Of a stretch of DNA of 64,000 bases, positions 46,548 through 55,753 are shown in pieces (position 1 is the stretch's first letter; the number at the start of each line of letters is the position of its first letter). A model generated the notes under the pieces. That model saw nothing but the letters and a program-made list of their open reading frames with translations, was not told where the DNA came from and ran no database searches. Position numbers and translations under genes: made by a program. The stretch comes from Paenibacillus camelliae. Its GTDB lineage: Bacteria; Bacillota; Bacilli; Paenibacillales; Paenibacillaceae. The stretch is taken from NCBI RefSeq assembly GCF_023715345.1, contig NZ_JAMBNY010000005.1:62001-126000 (forward strand). Direction: 5' to 3'.

Positions 46548-47267
46548 TTGGCTAAAGTTTTAGAAGGATATAGCGGCATACATAAGGACTACGACCGATT
46601 TATGAATAAGGCGAAAGTTGCAATATTTGCTGCTATAGTGTCATTTCTATTAATTGATTGGAAGGGCTTTTTCTTTTTTATTATGGCTATTTGTATTGCT
46701 TTTGCCATGCATCAAATTTCAAAGGCGAAAAACTTCAAGATTGGGGTTCAAGGCGAGCGCACGATGAAGCGCATATGTCGTAAACTGCCAGACGCTTATT
46801 CTGTTGTAACGAATGTCGAACTGCACGTTGATGGCAGAGCGATCCATTATGATGCGATTATCGTTGGACCTGCTGGAATATTTGTTGTTGAAGCAAAAAA
46901 TATGAACGGTACGATCATTGGCAGCGGCACTTCATTAGAGCTCGTTCAGCATAAGATCGGCCGACGAGGCGGTCGCTACAGCAATCGCGTGCGCAATCCT
47001 ATCCGTCAGCTCGATGGGCAAATCTTTCAATTGTCCAATCTGCTAAAGCAGCATCAGCTCGGAGTTTGGATTAAAGGAATTGTGTTTTTTACGAATAAAG
47101 AAGCAGAAGTAAAAATAACAAATGCTAATGTGCCGGTATTCTCAACCTCTCAAAAAGGAGCGAAGCTACTAAAGAAGATGCTGCTTGAAATCGAAGCAAA
47201 CCAGCAGCATGTTAGTCAGCAGGCTCAAGACAAGGCGATTGCGGTGCTAACAGGTCAAACTCCTTAA
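46548..47267 (+). CDS. NERD-domain membrane protein
   Basis: 239 aa, TTG start after GGAAGGGAAGGG. Two hydrophobic segments (about 25-40 and 43-62) are followed by a NERD (nuclease-related) domain, about 68-190: GVQGERTMKRICRKL, HYDAIIVGPAGIFVVEAKNMNGTIIG with the Asp and Glu-x-Lys typical of the restriction-endonuclease-like fold, and later the Gln in NPIRQLDGQ. NERD proteins are predicted nucleases or DNA binders, here membrane-tethered. It is 39 bp before the PIN-kinase gene in a four-gene cassette. Activity is unproven. Confidence 0.85.
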   Translation: MAKVLEGYSGIHKDYDRFMNKAKVAIFAAIVSFLLIDWKGFFFFIMAICIAFAMHQISKAKNFKIGVQGERTMKRICRKLPDAYSVVTNVELHVDGRAIHYDAIIVGPAGIFVVEAKNMNGTIIGSGTSLELVQHKIGRRGGRYSNRVRNPIRQLDGQIFQLSNLLKQHQLGVWIKGIVFFTNKEAEVKITNANVPVFSTSQKGAKLLKKMLLEIEANQQHVSQQAQDKAIAVLTGQTP

Positions 47268-47306
47268 TATCGTATTACGTTATTCATAAGAAAAGGAGAG
47301 TAATAG

Positions 47307-49343
47307 TTGATGGAGCTCAAAGCATTACTAGACAAATATATTGTGTTTATCGACACGTCCACGTGGTTATATCCTGAAGCTAATGATTGGATAACTGAAC
47401 AGTTGCCGCAAGCATTGAAGGAAAGTGAAAAAAGAGTTCGTATCTCAGGAAAAGTAGTAGAGGAAGTTACTAAGCATATTAAAAATGGCGATGAAGCCCT
47501 ATCGAAGCAGGCTAAACAGACTGCCCAACTTTTAAACCAATATCATAAAGATGAAATTATTGAAGTATATCAGGATCCGGATGATCCGTTTCAGGATCAA
47601 GCCATACTCGCGATGTTCATGAAGTACAGAACAAAGTTTCCGCTAGCGATGGTTACGCAGGATCGTAACTTTGCGCTAGACGTTGAAAACTTAAATAAGC
47701 AAGGCTCAGTACAATCTACCAATACAATTTTAGTATTTTACATAGATATTTTCGGCAAGCTGATGCGTTGGGACTATGGTGTGAAGGAGCACGAAAAACG
47801 CATGCAGAGCTCACACAGCTCACACCAAGGACAAGCAGGCGACAGGAACGAAAGAAGCGACAGAAACGATAAAAGTGAACGTAGCGAAAAAAGCAGTAAG
47901 CCTAAGGAGAAAATCGTTGCGCTGCCGCTTGGCACGAAGGTAGAAACAGGTCTTGATACAGAGCTGCCTGTATCCCATTTCCCAAGTGAGGGCGAGTCTG
48001 TGCGAACGGATGCTTTCGGCGAGCTGCAGCTGATGAAGGAGCTCGGCAAGGGAGGAGAAGGCAGCGTTTTCCTCACCAGCAACGGTATGGTATGTAAGAT
48101 CTATACCAAAATGACGAAGGCTCGCTATGAAAAGCTGAAGCTGATGCTCGATATACCTTTCAATAAGGAAGGGATATGCTGGCCGCAATCACTAGCCTAC
48201 AACAGCAAGGGTGAATGCATCGGCTATATGATGAGCGCAGCAAGCGGCAAAGTTATGCAGCTAAGCATGTTCCATAAAAAGCTGCTTGAGAAAAACTTTC
48301 CGCATTGGAATCGTGGGCATCTCGTTGAGCTAGCACTAACGATTCTCGATAAAATTAAATACTTGCATGATCGCAACATTATTATCGGTGACATTAACCC
48401 GTTCAACATCATGATTAAGGATTATAACGAAGTATATTTCGTTGATACCGACAGCTACCAAATTGTCAATTATCCTTGTCCGGTTGGAACGATCAACTTT
48501 ACGCCTCCTGAAGCACAAGGCATGCGATATCATGAATATTTACGAACGTTCGAGCATGAGCAATTTGCCGTTGCCACGCTTGTGTTTATGACGCTTATGC
48601 CGGGTAAACCACCCTACGCGCAGCAAGGCGGTGGAACCCCAGGGGAAAATATTAAGAATATGGAATTCCCGTATCCGTTTGGCGATTCTAAGGGGAATGC
48701 CCCAGATGGCGTATGGCGTTATATATGGAGCCATTTCACGTACAAGCTGAAGGAAAAGTTCTATCAGGCCTTTGCAGAGAACAAACGCTTCTCAACGGAT
48801 GATTGGATTCAAATGCTCGAGAGCTATTTGTATGCCATTAAGCGCGGGCATTCCAATGATGAGATTTGGCCGATGTCCAACAAAGTCAGTGAGGAAAATG
48901 CGGTAGAGGTAACTTGTAACCAGTGCTCTTCTCAATTCGTGATGCACGAGGAGAAGAAAAACGATCTGGATGCACAGGGCAAATTTTATATTTGCAATGC
49001 TTGTCTCATGAAAAACAAGCTGACAAGAGTACAGCGCGATGAAGCTGCGGCAACAAGCAGCGCCGCAACTGGGAAATCTCAAGCGACCACTCGTCGTACC
49101 AGCTCATTTGGCACGAATACCGCTGCGAAAACAACCACACGATCCGCTACAAGTGCTGCAATGCAAGCGCGGGCGCGAGCCAACAGTAGATCAAGTACAG
49201 CATCGTCAAGCTCAGCTCGTATGGGGGCATCGGGCAATGCTGCACATACATCTTCATCTACGCCGGTCGTTGTATTCACACCTAAGCCACCGGGCTTATT
49301 GATGCAAGGTATTAAATTTATTGCAAGCAAAATTAAGAAATAA
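47307..49343 (+). CDS. PIN domain - Ser/Thr kinase - zinc ribbon fusion
   Basis: 678 aa (TTG 47307, or ATG 47310). Residues about 1-160 resemble a PIN nuclease domain: FIDTSTW with Asp16, acidic Glu and Asp residues further on, and MVTQDRNF. A charged Ser/Asp/Arg/Lys linker (165-205) follows. The kinase-like domain (about 240-515) has GKGGEGSVF, Lys264 in VCKIY, GDINPFNIMI (Asp362, Asn367) and VDTDSY (380-382) in place of DFG. A zinc ribbon has Cys537, Cys540, Cys563 and Cys566. A Ser/Thr/Ala-rich tail ends with a short hydrophobic-basic segment. The kinase resembles the YegI type. Between the NERD and vWA genes; tight spacing suggests one operon. Confidence 0.82.
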   Translation: MMELKALLDKYIVFIDTSTWLYPEANDWITEQLPQALKESEKRVRISGKVVEEVTKHIKNGDEALSKQAKQTAQLLNQYHKDEIIEVYQDPDDPFQDQAILAMFMKYRTKFPLAMVTQDRNFALDVENLNKQGSVQSTNTILVFYIDIFGKLMRWDYGVKEHEKRMQSSHSSHQGQAGDRNERSDRNDKSERSEKSSKPKEKIVALPLGTKVETGLDTELPVSHFPSEGESVRTDAFGELQLMKELGKGGEGSVFLTSNGMVCKIYTKMTKARYEKLKLMLDIPFNKEGICWPQSLAYNSKGECIGYMMSAASGKVMQLSMFHKKLLEKNFPHWNRGHLVELALTILDKIKYLHDRNIIIGDINPFNIMIKDYNEVYFVDTDSYQIVNYPCPVGTINFTPPEAQGMRYHEYLRTFEHEQFAVATLVFMTLMPGKPPYAQQGGGTPGENIKNMEFPYPFGDSKGNAPDGVWRYIWSHFTYKLKEKFYQAFAENKRFSTDDWIQMLESYLYAIKRGHSNDEIWPMSNKVSEENAVEVTCNQCSSQFVMHEEKKNDLDAQGKFYICNACLMKNKLTRVQRDEAAATSSAATGKSQATTRRTSSFGTNTAAKTTTRSATSAAMQARARANSRSSTASSSSARMGASGNAAHTSSSTPVVVFTPKPPGLLMQGIKFIASKIKK

Positions 49344-49357
49344 GGAGTCGATTGATA

Positions 49358-50029
49358 ATGGCAAACTTAGAACTTTTTGATCAGGATCTTATTGATAACC
49401 CTTCTGCACGTGTCCCTGTATGTCTAGTATTGGATACAAGCGGATCGATGTCTGGTGATAAAATTGATGAGTTGAACCGCGGTGTTCAGCTGTTCTTTAA
49501 TGAAGTACGTGAAGATGAGATGGCATCTTTATCTGCGGAAATCTCGATTATTACATTTGGTGGAACGGTACAGCAGGTTGTTGAATTTGCCAATATCGAA
49601 AATCAAACCGTACCAAACTTAACACCAACGGGCCGTACACCGATGGGCGAGGCAGTAAACCTTGCGCTCGACGTGCTCGAGGCACGCAAAAAGACATACG
49701 CTTCCCTGGGCGTTGACTACTATCAGCCTTGGCTAGTGCTAATGACAGACGGCGCACCAACCGATGATATTACGGGTGCGGCACGTCGCACATCTGAGCT
49801 GATTCAAAACAATAAGCTAACGATTTTCCCAATCGGAATTGGTGCAGAGGCGCATATGCCAACCCTTCAGCAATTTTCACCAAAGCTGCCGCCAGTTAAA
49901 TTGAAGGGGCTTAACTTTAACGAATTCTTCTTATGGCTTAGCCAAAGTATTACGATGAAATCTCAATCCACACCTGGTGAGGATGTAAAGGCATTGCCAA
50001 TTAACCCGTGGGCAGATCTTACCCTTTAG
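49358..50029 (+). CDS. TerY-like von Willebrand factor A protein
   Basis: 223 aa from ATG 49358 (the in-frame TTG 49352 is only four bases from the RBS AAGGAG). The MIDAS metal site is complete: DTSGSMS (Asp26, Ser28, Ser30), the Thr in GRTPMGEA, and Asp in MTDGAPTDD. It matches the TerY/YegL type of cytoplasmic vWA protein that accompanies kinase/PP2C pairs. It starts 14 bases after the kinase stop and probably serves as a metal-dependent scaffold or substrate for the kinase and phosphatase (inference from family). Confidence 0.9.
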   Translation: MANLELFDQDLIDNPSARVPVCLVLDTSGSMSGDKIDELNRGVQLFFNEVREDEMASLSAEISIITFGGTVQQVVEFANIENQTVPNLTPTGRTPMGEAVNLALDVLEARKKTYASLGVDYYQPWLVLMTDGAPTDDITGAARRTSELIQNNKLTIFPIGIGAEAHMPTLQQFSPKLPPVKLKGLNFNEFFLWLSQSITMKSQSTPGEDVKALPINPWADLTL

Positions 50030-50050
50030 ATAGATCGGAGTGATTACAGA

Positions 50051-50812
50051 TTGCAAACTTTTGAATGGAAGGCTGCTTCGGCGTATGTGATTGGACGCTC
50101 TCATGAAAAGGAGCAAACGTTATGCCAGGATCGGACGTATACGTTGCAGGAGAATGGGATTCAAGTGATTGCGCTGGCAGATGGAGCGGGATCTGCAAAG
50201 CTTTCACATCTCGGTGCTGAAGCTGTCGTACGTACCGTTAGTCATCATGTGCTGAAGCAGTTTAGCTCTTACAAGGAGATGGATTCCACAGCTGCTGCTG
50301 AGCAGCTGCTAGACGTCATAATGCAAGAGCTGCAGCAGCTTGCAGAGCAATTAGACTGCGAGAAGCAAGAGCTTGCATCGACTCTATTATTTGTAGCCTC
50401 AGACGGAAAAAGCTACGTTTCAGGTCATCTTGGAGATGGCTTGATCGCTGAGCTAAACGAGGGATTATCGATTCATAGTCACCCTGACAACGGTGAATAT
50501 GCTAACTCGACCTACTTTACAACGAGCAAGGATGCACTCGTTCGTCTTCGTATTCGATCAGGAGAGTGTGAGCAGGTAGGTGCATACTTTCTAATGTCAG
50601 ATGGCACAAGCTCGTCTATGTATCGTAAGGCGGATGATTTTCTATCACCAGCACTTGCAACGGTTGCGAGCTGGCTAGAGGAGCATGACGAGGAAACGGT
50701 AAATGATGCATTGCTGCAAAATTTGAATAAATCAATACGGATGAAAACCTTCGATGATTGCAGCTTAGCGGTTATGACGAAGGTTGTATGCAGTAATCAG
50801 AGTGATGACTAG
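50051..50812 (+). CDS. PP2C-family protein phosphatase
   Basis: 253 aa, TTG start preceded by CGGAG. PP2C motifs: CQDRTY (Asp), IALADGAGSAKLSHLGAE with the metal Asp, STLLFVASDG, GHLGDGLI, MSDGTSS and FDDCSLAVM. It resembles the YegK/PphC type of phosphatase. In E. coli, PphC (YegK) dephosphorylates the kinase YegI. It is 21 bp after the vWA gene and closes the cassette; a hairpin at 50839 ends the transcript. Confidence 0.9.
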   Translation: MQTFEWKAASAYVIGRSHEKEQTLCQDRTYTLQENGIQVIALADGAGSAKLSHLGAEAVVRTVSHHVLKQFSSYKEMDSTAAAEQLLDVIMQELQQLAEQLDCEKQELASTLLFVASDGKSYVSGHLGDGLIAELNEGLSIHSHPDNGEYANSTYFTTSKDALVRLRIRSGECEQVGAYFLMSDGTSSSMYRKADDFLSPALATVASWLEEHDEETVNDALLQNLNKSIRMKTFDDCSLAVMTKVVCSNQSDD

Positions 50813-50838
50813 CTAAAGCTGCTATTGTGCAGCATAAT

Positions 50839-50874
50839 ATAGGGGATATGTGGTGTTAAACGCATATCCCCTAT
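50839..50874 (+). terminator. Hairpin after the PP2C gene
   Basis: ATAGGGGATATG (50839-50850) and CATATCCCCTAT (50863-50874) form a perfect 12-bp stem with a 12-base loop. The T run is weak. Confidence 0.65.
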
Positions 50875-50915
50875 TGTTATGTATAACAATAATAAGCATA
50901 AAGGACGGATATGAG

Positions 50916-51860
50916 GTGAGAGTTGAAGGGATGAATAAGGATGAGATCAGGAAGCATTTACATAGCAATCATGTGTCCAACTTTATTATAGAGCATCACA
51001 ATAAGATTGTGTTCCAATATGAACAACAGGAGCAAGCCTCTGAGCAGCTGCTTCCTATTAATTCTTGTACAAAGAGTATCGTCTCATCGCTTTACTGTAT
51101 CGGATTATCTGAAGGCTGGCTGCCTAGCATACATACCCCTATCGTAGAGTGGTTTCCTGAGCTAAAGCATAGCAGTGATGAGCGCAAGCTTCGCATTACC
51201 GCAGAGCATGTCTTAACGCTAACGGCTGGCTTCAGCTGGAATGAGTTTGGAGGAAGCAATAACTTCCCGCGTATGACGCGAACGGATAAGTGGCTTAAGT
51301 ATACACTCGATCAGCCGCTTACCGCTGAGCCAGGGACAAGCTGGAGCTATAATTCTGGCATCTCTCAGCTTTTATCCGCGATCATTACACGAGCGAGCGG
51401 AAGGAGCTTGGCTGAGCTTGCTGAGGAGAAGCTGTTTCAGCCGTTAGGCATAGAGGAATACCGCTGGAAGCAGGATCCTGAAGGATACTATACAGGTGGT
51501 TATGGCATGGAGCTGACAGCCATGGACATGTTGAAATTCGGACGCTTATTTCTCCAGCAAGGCAGCTGGGAAGATAAGCAGATCATTCCTGCAGAGCTTT
51601 GCAAGCAAGCGACATCTCCCTATATTCAAGTCGAAGCACCTGAGCACGGATATTATGGCTGGCATTGGTGGTGCGATGAGCAGGATGGTCTGCCATTCTT
51701 CTATGCTCGCGGCTATGGCGGTCAATTTATTATTGTCGTTCCGAGCAGCGAGGCTGTCATTGTATCTACACGAAACCAAAAATACAAAGCCCGTTCACCG
51801 CTTGAGCTTTTCCGTGAGCTGGTATGCCCGTATCTTAAGCGTTCGCTTAATAATAACTAG
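50916..51860 (+). CDS. Serine hydrolase, class C beta-lactamase family
   Basis: About 314 aa from GTG 50916, with AAGGA ten bases upstream; ATG 50931 is an alternative. The longer frame to 50850 runs through the preceding hairpin and is unlikely. Motifs: SCTKS (Ser-x-x-Lys nucleophile), YNSG (Tyr-x-Asn) and ARGYGGQ in the position of the third KTG-like motif. No signal peptide from these starts, so it is probably an intracellular esterase or peptidase of the family, not a resistance enzyme (inference). A single gene between the PP2C operon and the MFS gene. Confidence 0.85.
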   Translation: MRVEGMNKDEIRKHLHSNHVSNFIIEHHNKIVFQYEQQEQASEQLLPINSCTKSIVSSLYCIGLSEGWLPSIHTPIVEWFPELKHSSDERKLRITAEHVLTLTAGFSWNEFGGSNNFPRMTRTDKWLKYTLDQPLTAEPGTSWSYNSGISQLLSAIITRASGRSLAELAEEKLFQPLGIEEYRWKQDPEGYYTGGYGMELTAMDMLKFGRLFLQQGSWEDKQIIPAELCKQATSPYIQVEAPEHGYYGWHWWCDEQDGLPFFYARGYGGQFIIVVPSSEAVIVSTRNQKYKARSPLELFRELVCPYLKRSLNNN

Positions 51861-52011
51861 AGCAGCGGCATCATATAATGGGTAGAAAACCGATAGAATC
51901 CAACGTATCATCGTAAACATATGTAGTATCAGCAATAGGATCTGAAGCATATTTGCCGTATGAATCGAAGCAATAGATAACTTTCGAGATGAGTAGAAGG
52001 AGGCTGGAGAA

Positions 52012-53190
52012 TTGAGCCAGCAGCAACGTTCGTATCGATTGATGACGGCAAATTTGTTTAGTGGTGCGCTGCTCGTGCTATCGGCACTATATTTTACTGT
52101 ACCAATCATCCAAGTATTAAGTCAGGAGTTTAGTGTGTCGACTAGTTCTGCAGCGTGGGCAGGAACAGCCTTCTCCGCCTTTTTTGCGATAGGCTGCTTA
52201 ATTTACGGTCCATTATCGACTCGTCTCGGTCGAAAACGTGTTATGGTGGCGGGCTTAATCGGCTTGGCCCTAGCTACGGGGCTAACCTTTTTCACAGATT
52301 CCTTTGCTATGCTGCTGCTTCTTCGCTGCCTACAGGGTGCTACTGCCTCGACGTTTTCTCCTGTTGCTTTAACGTATGCGGGTGAGATGTTTCCACCTTC
52401 TAAGAGAGTAACGGTGATTGGATTTATAAGTACTGGATTTTTAATGTCCGGTATCTTTGGGCAAGTGTCTGCTAGTGTATTAACCTATTGGAGTGGCTGG
52501 GAAAGCTTATTTTTAGTGTTTGGTTGCTTATATGCATTACTGGCTCTATGCTTTGTCATGTTTTTACCTGAGGCACCCAAGGCATCCGTTCGAGCACAGC
52601 AGAAAGCAACTGGTTCACTATTGAGCAATCGAAGCTTATTGCTTTGCTACGTCGTAACGATTACCGTGCTGTTATGCTTTGTCGGAACATATAGCGCGCT
52701 CGAGTTTCATCTCAGCGAGCCGCCGTTTTCTCTCCAGTTTTCTGAAATTGTTACGATAAGAGCGGTAGGGATTGTTGGGATGCTGCTCTGTCCTTTTGCA
52801 GGAAGGCTATGCAGACGCTTCGGAATGCCAGCCATTCTGCGGACAGGACTCGCAACTAGTGTGCTGAGCTTAATACTGCTAGGCTCTGTGAAGCAGGAGC
52901 TTGCATATGCGGTTGTAAGTGTATTTTTTGTTTCAGGCATTGCACTCATCGTTCCATCATTAATCGCTCTAATTGGTGAGCTAGGCGGCAGTAAACGAGC
53001 ACTCGCAACATCGCTGTATACCTTTATCTTGTTTATTGGCGCATCCCTTGGCCCCATTACAGCAATCGCTGTAATTGAACAAGAGTGGAGCCTATCGGTG
53101 TACCATATATTTGCCGGCTTATTTCTCATTAGTTTACTTTGCTCCTTATTCGTCAGACAGCCAGAAGCGGCAACGAGTGGTCAACGATAA
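52012..53190 (+). CDS. MFS transporter
   Basis: 392 aa, TTG start eight bases after AGGAGG. Twelve hydrophobic segments. The loop 2-3 motif is GPLSTRLGRKRVMVAG (motif A), with RCLQGATASTFSPVALTYAGEMF after it, as in the drug/metabolite-type exporters of the YnfM/AraJ group. Substrate unknown. Monocistronic with a strong terminator at 53242. Confidence 0.9.
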   Translation: MSQQQRSYRLMTANLFSGALLVLSALYFTVPIIQVLSQEFSVSTSSAAWAGTAFSAFFAIGCLIYGPLSTRLGRKRVMVAGLIGLALATGLTFFTDSFAMLLLLRCLQGATASTFSPVALTYAGEMFPPSKRVTVIGFISTGFLMSGIFGQVSASVLTYWSGWESLFLVFGCLYALLALCFVMFLPEAPKASVRAQQKATGSLLSNRSLLLCYVVTITVLLCFVGTYSALEFHLSEPPFSLQFSEIVTIRAVGIVGMLLCPFAGRLCRRFGMPAILRTGLATSVLSLILLGSVKQELAYAVVSVFFVSGIALIVPSLIALIGELGGSKRALATSLYTFILFIGASLGPITAIAVIEQEWSLSVYHIFAGLFLISLLCSLFVRQPEAATSGQR

Positions 53191-53241
53191 TCGGCGAGAG
53201 TTGTTACTCAATGAGACGATACAACTGACACGATAACAACA

Positions 53242-53294
53242 AAAGGGATATTCTTGGGGCGTTACGTACGCTCAAGAATATCCCTTTATTTTTG
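53242..53294 (+). terminator. Terminator after the MFS gene
   Basis: AAAGGGATATTCTTG (53242-53256) pairs perfectly with CAAGAATATCCCTTT (53273-53287), followed by ATTTTTG. Confidence 0.9.
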
Positions 53295-53341
53295 CTGCAC
53301 GTGATCAAAGTGGACTTTTTGAATTACCGATTCCAATAAGG

Positions 53342-53512
53342 GATCAAAAAGTCCAGCTTTCAGCACCAAGAAGGTTGAATAAAGCTAGGGATCTGAGGAG
53401 CGGAACGTACGTAGTTGGTACGTGAGCACCGTAAGGCCCGGCTGAATTCAAGATTCGAAGCCGAATAAGCTTACATTATTACCTCGTGATCAAAGTTGGA
53501 TCTTTTTTGATT
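53342..53512 (-). repeat. Terminal-inverted-repeat element, copy 6
   Basis: About 170 bp in reverse orientation. It begins GATCAAAAAGTCCAGCTTT and ends AAAGTTGGATC followed by TTTTTTGATT; contains GAACGTACGTAGTTGGTACG and ATTCGAAGCCGAAT. A partial end, GATCAAAGTGGACTTTTTGAA, precedes it at 53312. It ends five bases from the sodC stop and may also act as its terminator. Confidence 0.75.
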
Positions 53513-53516
53513 TACC

Positions 53517-54041
53517 TTACTTTGCAGAACTGATGACTCCGCATGCAATGCGCGCCCCAGCATTCCCCGCAGGATTACTCACATAATCATCGGCATCTGC
53601 ATGAATAACTAGTGCAGAGCCTTGCTTATTACGAAGTGAGTTTTTCTTACCCTTCTTGAGCGTTACCTCGCCAGTACTTATCGTAACATCAACCGATCCA
53701 TCCTCAGAAACAACGATGTTCGGCAGATCTCCATTATGAAAGCCCTTCGGATTGTTGAAGCCATGCTGCTTGCCCTTCGGGTTAAAATGCTCACCAGCAG
53801 TTTTGAAATCAGGTGGCTCGCATAGGCCCTTCTCATGAATATGAATCGCATGCTCGCCTGGCGGCAGCTGCTTTGCTTGAACGTGAATATTAACCTCTTT
53901 GCCTTCTTGGATAAATGTAGCCTGACCAATCGTATTGCCACTTGCGTCAATGATTGGAATAGACAGAGGTTTTTCTGCTGCATAGCTCATTGGTGCCAGT
54001 AGAAATACCATCAGCACACAGCTAATGATTACTTTTTTCAT
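53517..54041 (-). CDS. sodC: Cu/Zn superoxide dismutase-like protein
   Basis: 174 aa. Signal peptide about 1-21 (ending SYA). Cu/Zn SOD ligands are all visible: HIH in [31 protein letters not shown] (His and Asp) and VIHADADD; the disulfide Cys residues are in GLCEPP and ACGVI. It would act outside the membrane. The related B. subtilis YojM lacks a Cu ligand, but here the set looks complete. ATG with GGAGGA upstream. The downstream side is the repeat element. Confidence 0.9.
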   Translation of the reverse strand: MKKVIISCVLMVFLLAPMSYAAEKPLSIPIIDASGNTIGQATFIQEGKEVNIHVQAKQLPPGEHAIHIHEKGLCEPPDFKTAGEHFNPKGKQHGFNNPKGFHNGDLPNIVVSEDGSVDVTISTGEVTLKKGKKNSLRNKQGSALVIHADADDYVSNPAGNAGARIACGVISSAK

Positions 54042-54265
54042 TGTGTCCTCCTAGATGGGTTCATTGATATGAAAATAGCTTGCTCACCTTACCCTATAAA
54101 TATACTAATGATGAACAAGTGAAGAATAAGATAAGCAGGGTTAACACATACTTATTGCTGGTACAAGTCAGGTAAAAATAGTTAAAAGCTAAAATGTGCT
54201 TAGATATAATGTCCAGGCTCTCAAATCGAATTTGTAAACACTAATATTGCAGGAGGTGGGTCAAC

Positions 54266-55729
54266 ATAGCAACAGCCAAGAAAACAAAGGCATCATTTCT
54301 ATACGATAGCAGGTCTTTTTATGATGAGATGTTCGATCCAAGTGGAAGTATTCGCCCACAATATGCATCGATCCATGCTCAATTCGCAACGATGAGTCCT
54401 GCACTTCAATCCATTCGTCAGCAAGCCTTGAAGCAGCGTATGATCGAGGAAGGGATTACATTTACCCTTTATCAATCGGATCAAGCAGAGAAAGCTTTAG
54501 AGAGAACGATCCCATTTGACTATATACCACGTGCGATTGCAGCAGAGGAATGGGAAATTGTTGACAGAGGCCTACGTCAACGTGTACAAGCACTTAATGC
54601 ATTTTTACATGACATCTACCACCAACAGCAAATTATTCAGGATGGCATTATTCCGAGAAGAATGATCGTATCCAATATTTATTTTCGCCCTGAAATGATG
54701 TCCCTCGATGTCCCGGGAGGGGTATACATTACAACCTCAGGCATTGATCTTATACGTGACGAACACGGACAATATTTTGTGCTGGAGGATAATTTACGAT
54801 CGCCTTCAGGATTTTCGTACTTATTTAGAGGCAGAGCATTAATGAGAGAGCTGTTCCACGATCTATATCTTCAAAGCTCTGTGATGGATGTTGAGCGCAG
54901 CATCAATGCTTTTTTAAGCTCACTGCGAAGCATTGCACCCAATGGCAAGAAGGATCCCGTTATCGCGCTGCTTACGCCCGGGGCATATAATTCGGCATAT
55001 TTTGAACATACGTTTTTAGCGCAGCAGATGGGGATATACCTCGTAGAAGGAAGAGACTTGCTGTACAAGGATCACAAGATCTATATTCGTGAACTGAACG
55101 GTCTCCGCCAGGTTGATGTCATATACCGCAGAATAGATGATGAATTTCTAGACCCGCTTGCCTTTAATCCGCAATCATTGCTTGGAATACCGGGTGTAAT
55201 GAACGCCTATCGAGCAGGTAATATCGCAATAGCGAATGCGCCTGGTACTGGAGTTGCTGATGATAAGGCGATCTACGCTTATGTGCCTGATATGATTCGT
55301 TATTACTTGCACGAGGAGCCGATACTAAGTAATGTTCCAACCTACATCCTTGATAGAAAGGATGACTATGAGTATGTAATGGAGCATTTGCGAGAATTAG
55401 TAGTGAAGGAAACATCACTGTCGGGTGGCTATGGGATGCTAATTGGGCCGTCGGCGACAGAACGGGAGCTGGCTGAATTTGCTAAAGCTATTCAAGCAAA
55501 TCCAACCCGTTATATTGCACAGAAAACGATGAAGCTATCAACTGCGCCTATAATGCACGAAGGAACCATGACACCTCGTCATATTGATCTGCGAGGCTTT
55601 GTCCTTAAAGGCACTGATAACCATGTTATACCTGGTGGATTAACGAGAGTCGCATTAGTTGAAGGCTCGCTTGTTGTCAATTCCTCACAGGGAGGCGGGG
55701 TAAAGGATACGTGGGTGCTAAAAAAATAA
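54266..55729 (+). CDS. Circularly permuted ATP-grasp protein (DUF404/407 type)
   Basis: 487 aa if translation starts at the ATA codon at 54266, 466 aa from the first ATG (54329). AGGAGGTGGG (54251-54260) is correctly placed for 54266 and not for 54329, and the extra 21 residues (ending SRSFYDE before MFD) fit the usual family start. Segments FLHDIYHQQQII, VLEDNLRSPSG, GVADDKAIYAYV and KETSLSGGYGMLIG are typical ATP-grasp segments. These enzymes are predicted peptide or amide ligases. First gene of a three-gene operon with an alpha-E protein and a transglutaminase. Confidence 0.85.
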   Translation: MATAKKTKASFLYDSRSFYDEMFDPSGSIRPQYASIHAQFATMSPALQSIRQQALKQRMIEEGITFTLYQSDQAEKALERTIPFDYIPRAIAAEEWEIVDRGLRQRVQALNAFLHDIYHQQQIIQDGIIPRRMIVSNIYFRPEMMSLDVPGGVYITTSGIDLIRDEHGQYFVLEDNLRSPSGFSYLFRGRALMRELFHDLYLQSSVMDVERSINAFLSSLRSIAPNGKKDPVIALLTPGAYNSAYFEHTFLAQQMGIYLVEGRDLLYKDHKIYIRELNGLRQVDVIYRRIDDEFLDPLAFNPQSLLGIPGVMNAYRAGNIAIANAPGTGVADDKAIYAYVPDMIRYYLHEEPILSNVPTYILDRKDDYEYVMEHLRELVVKETSLSGGYGMLIGPSATERELAEFAKAIQANPTRYIAQKTMKLSTAPIMHEGTMTPRHIDLRGFVLKGTDNHVIPGGLTRVALVEGSLVVNSSQGGGVKDTWVLKK

Positions 55730-55753
55730 GCAATAATGAAATGGGGGATGCGA

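Noticed and set aside
50850..50915. Longer N-terminus of the serine hydrolase, possibly a membrane anchor
   Set aside because: The proposed start is inside the terminator hairpin at 50839-50874 and has no RBS.
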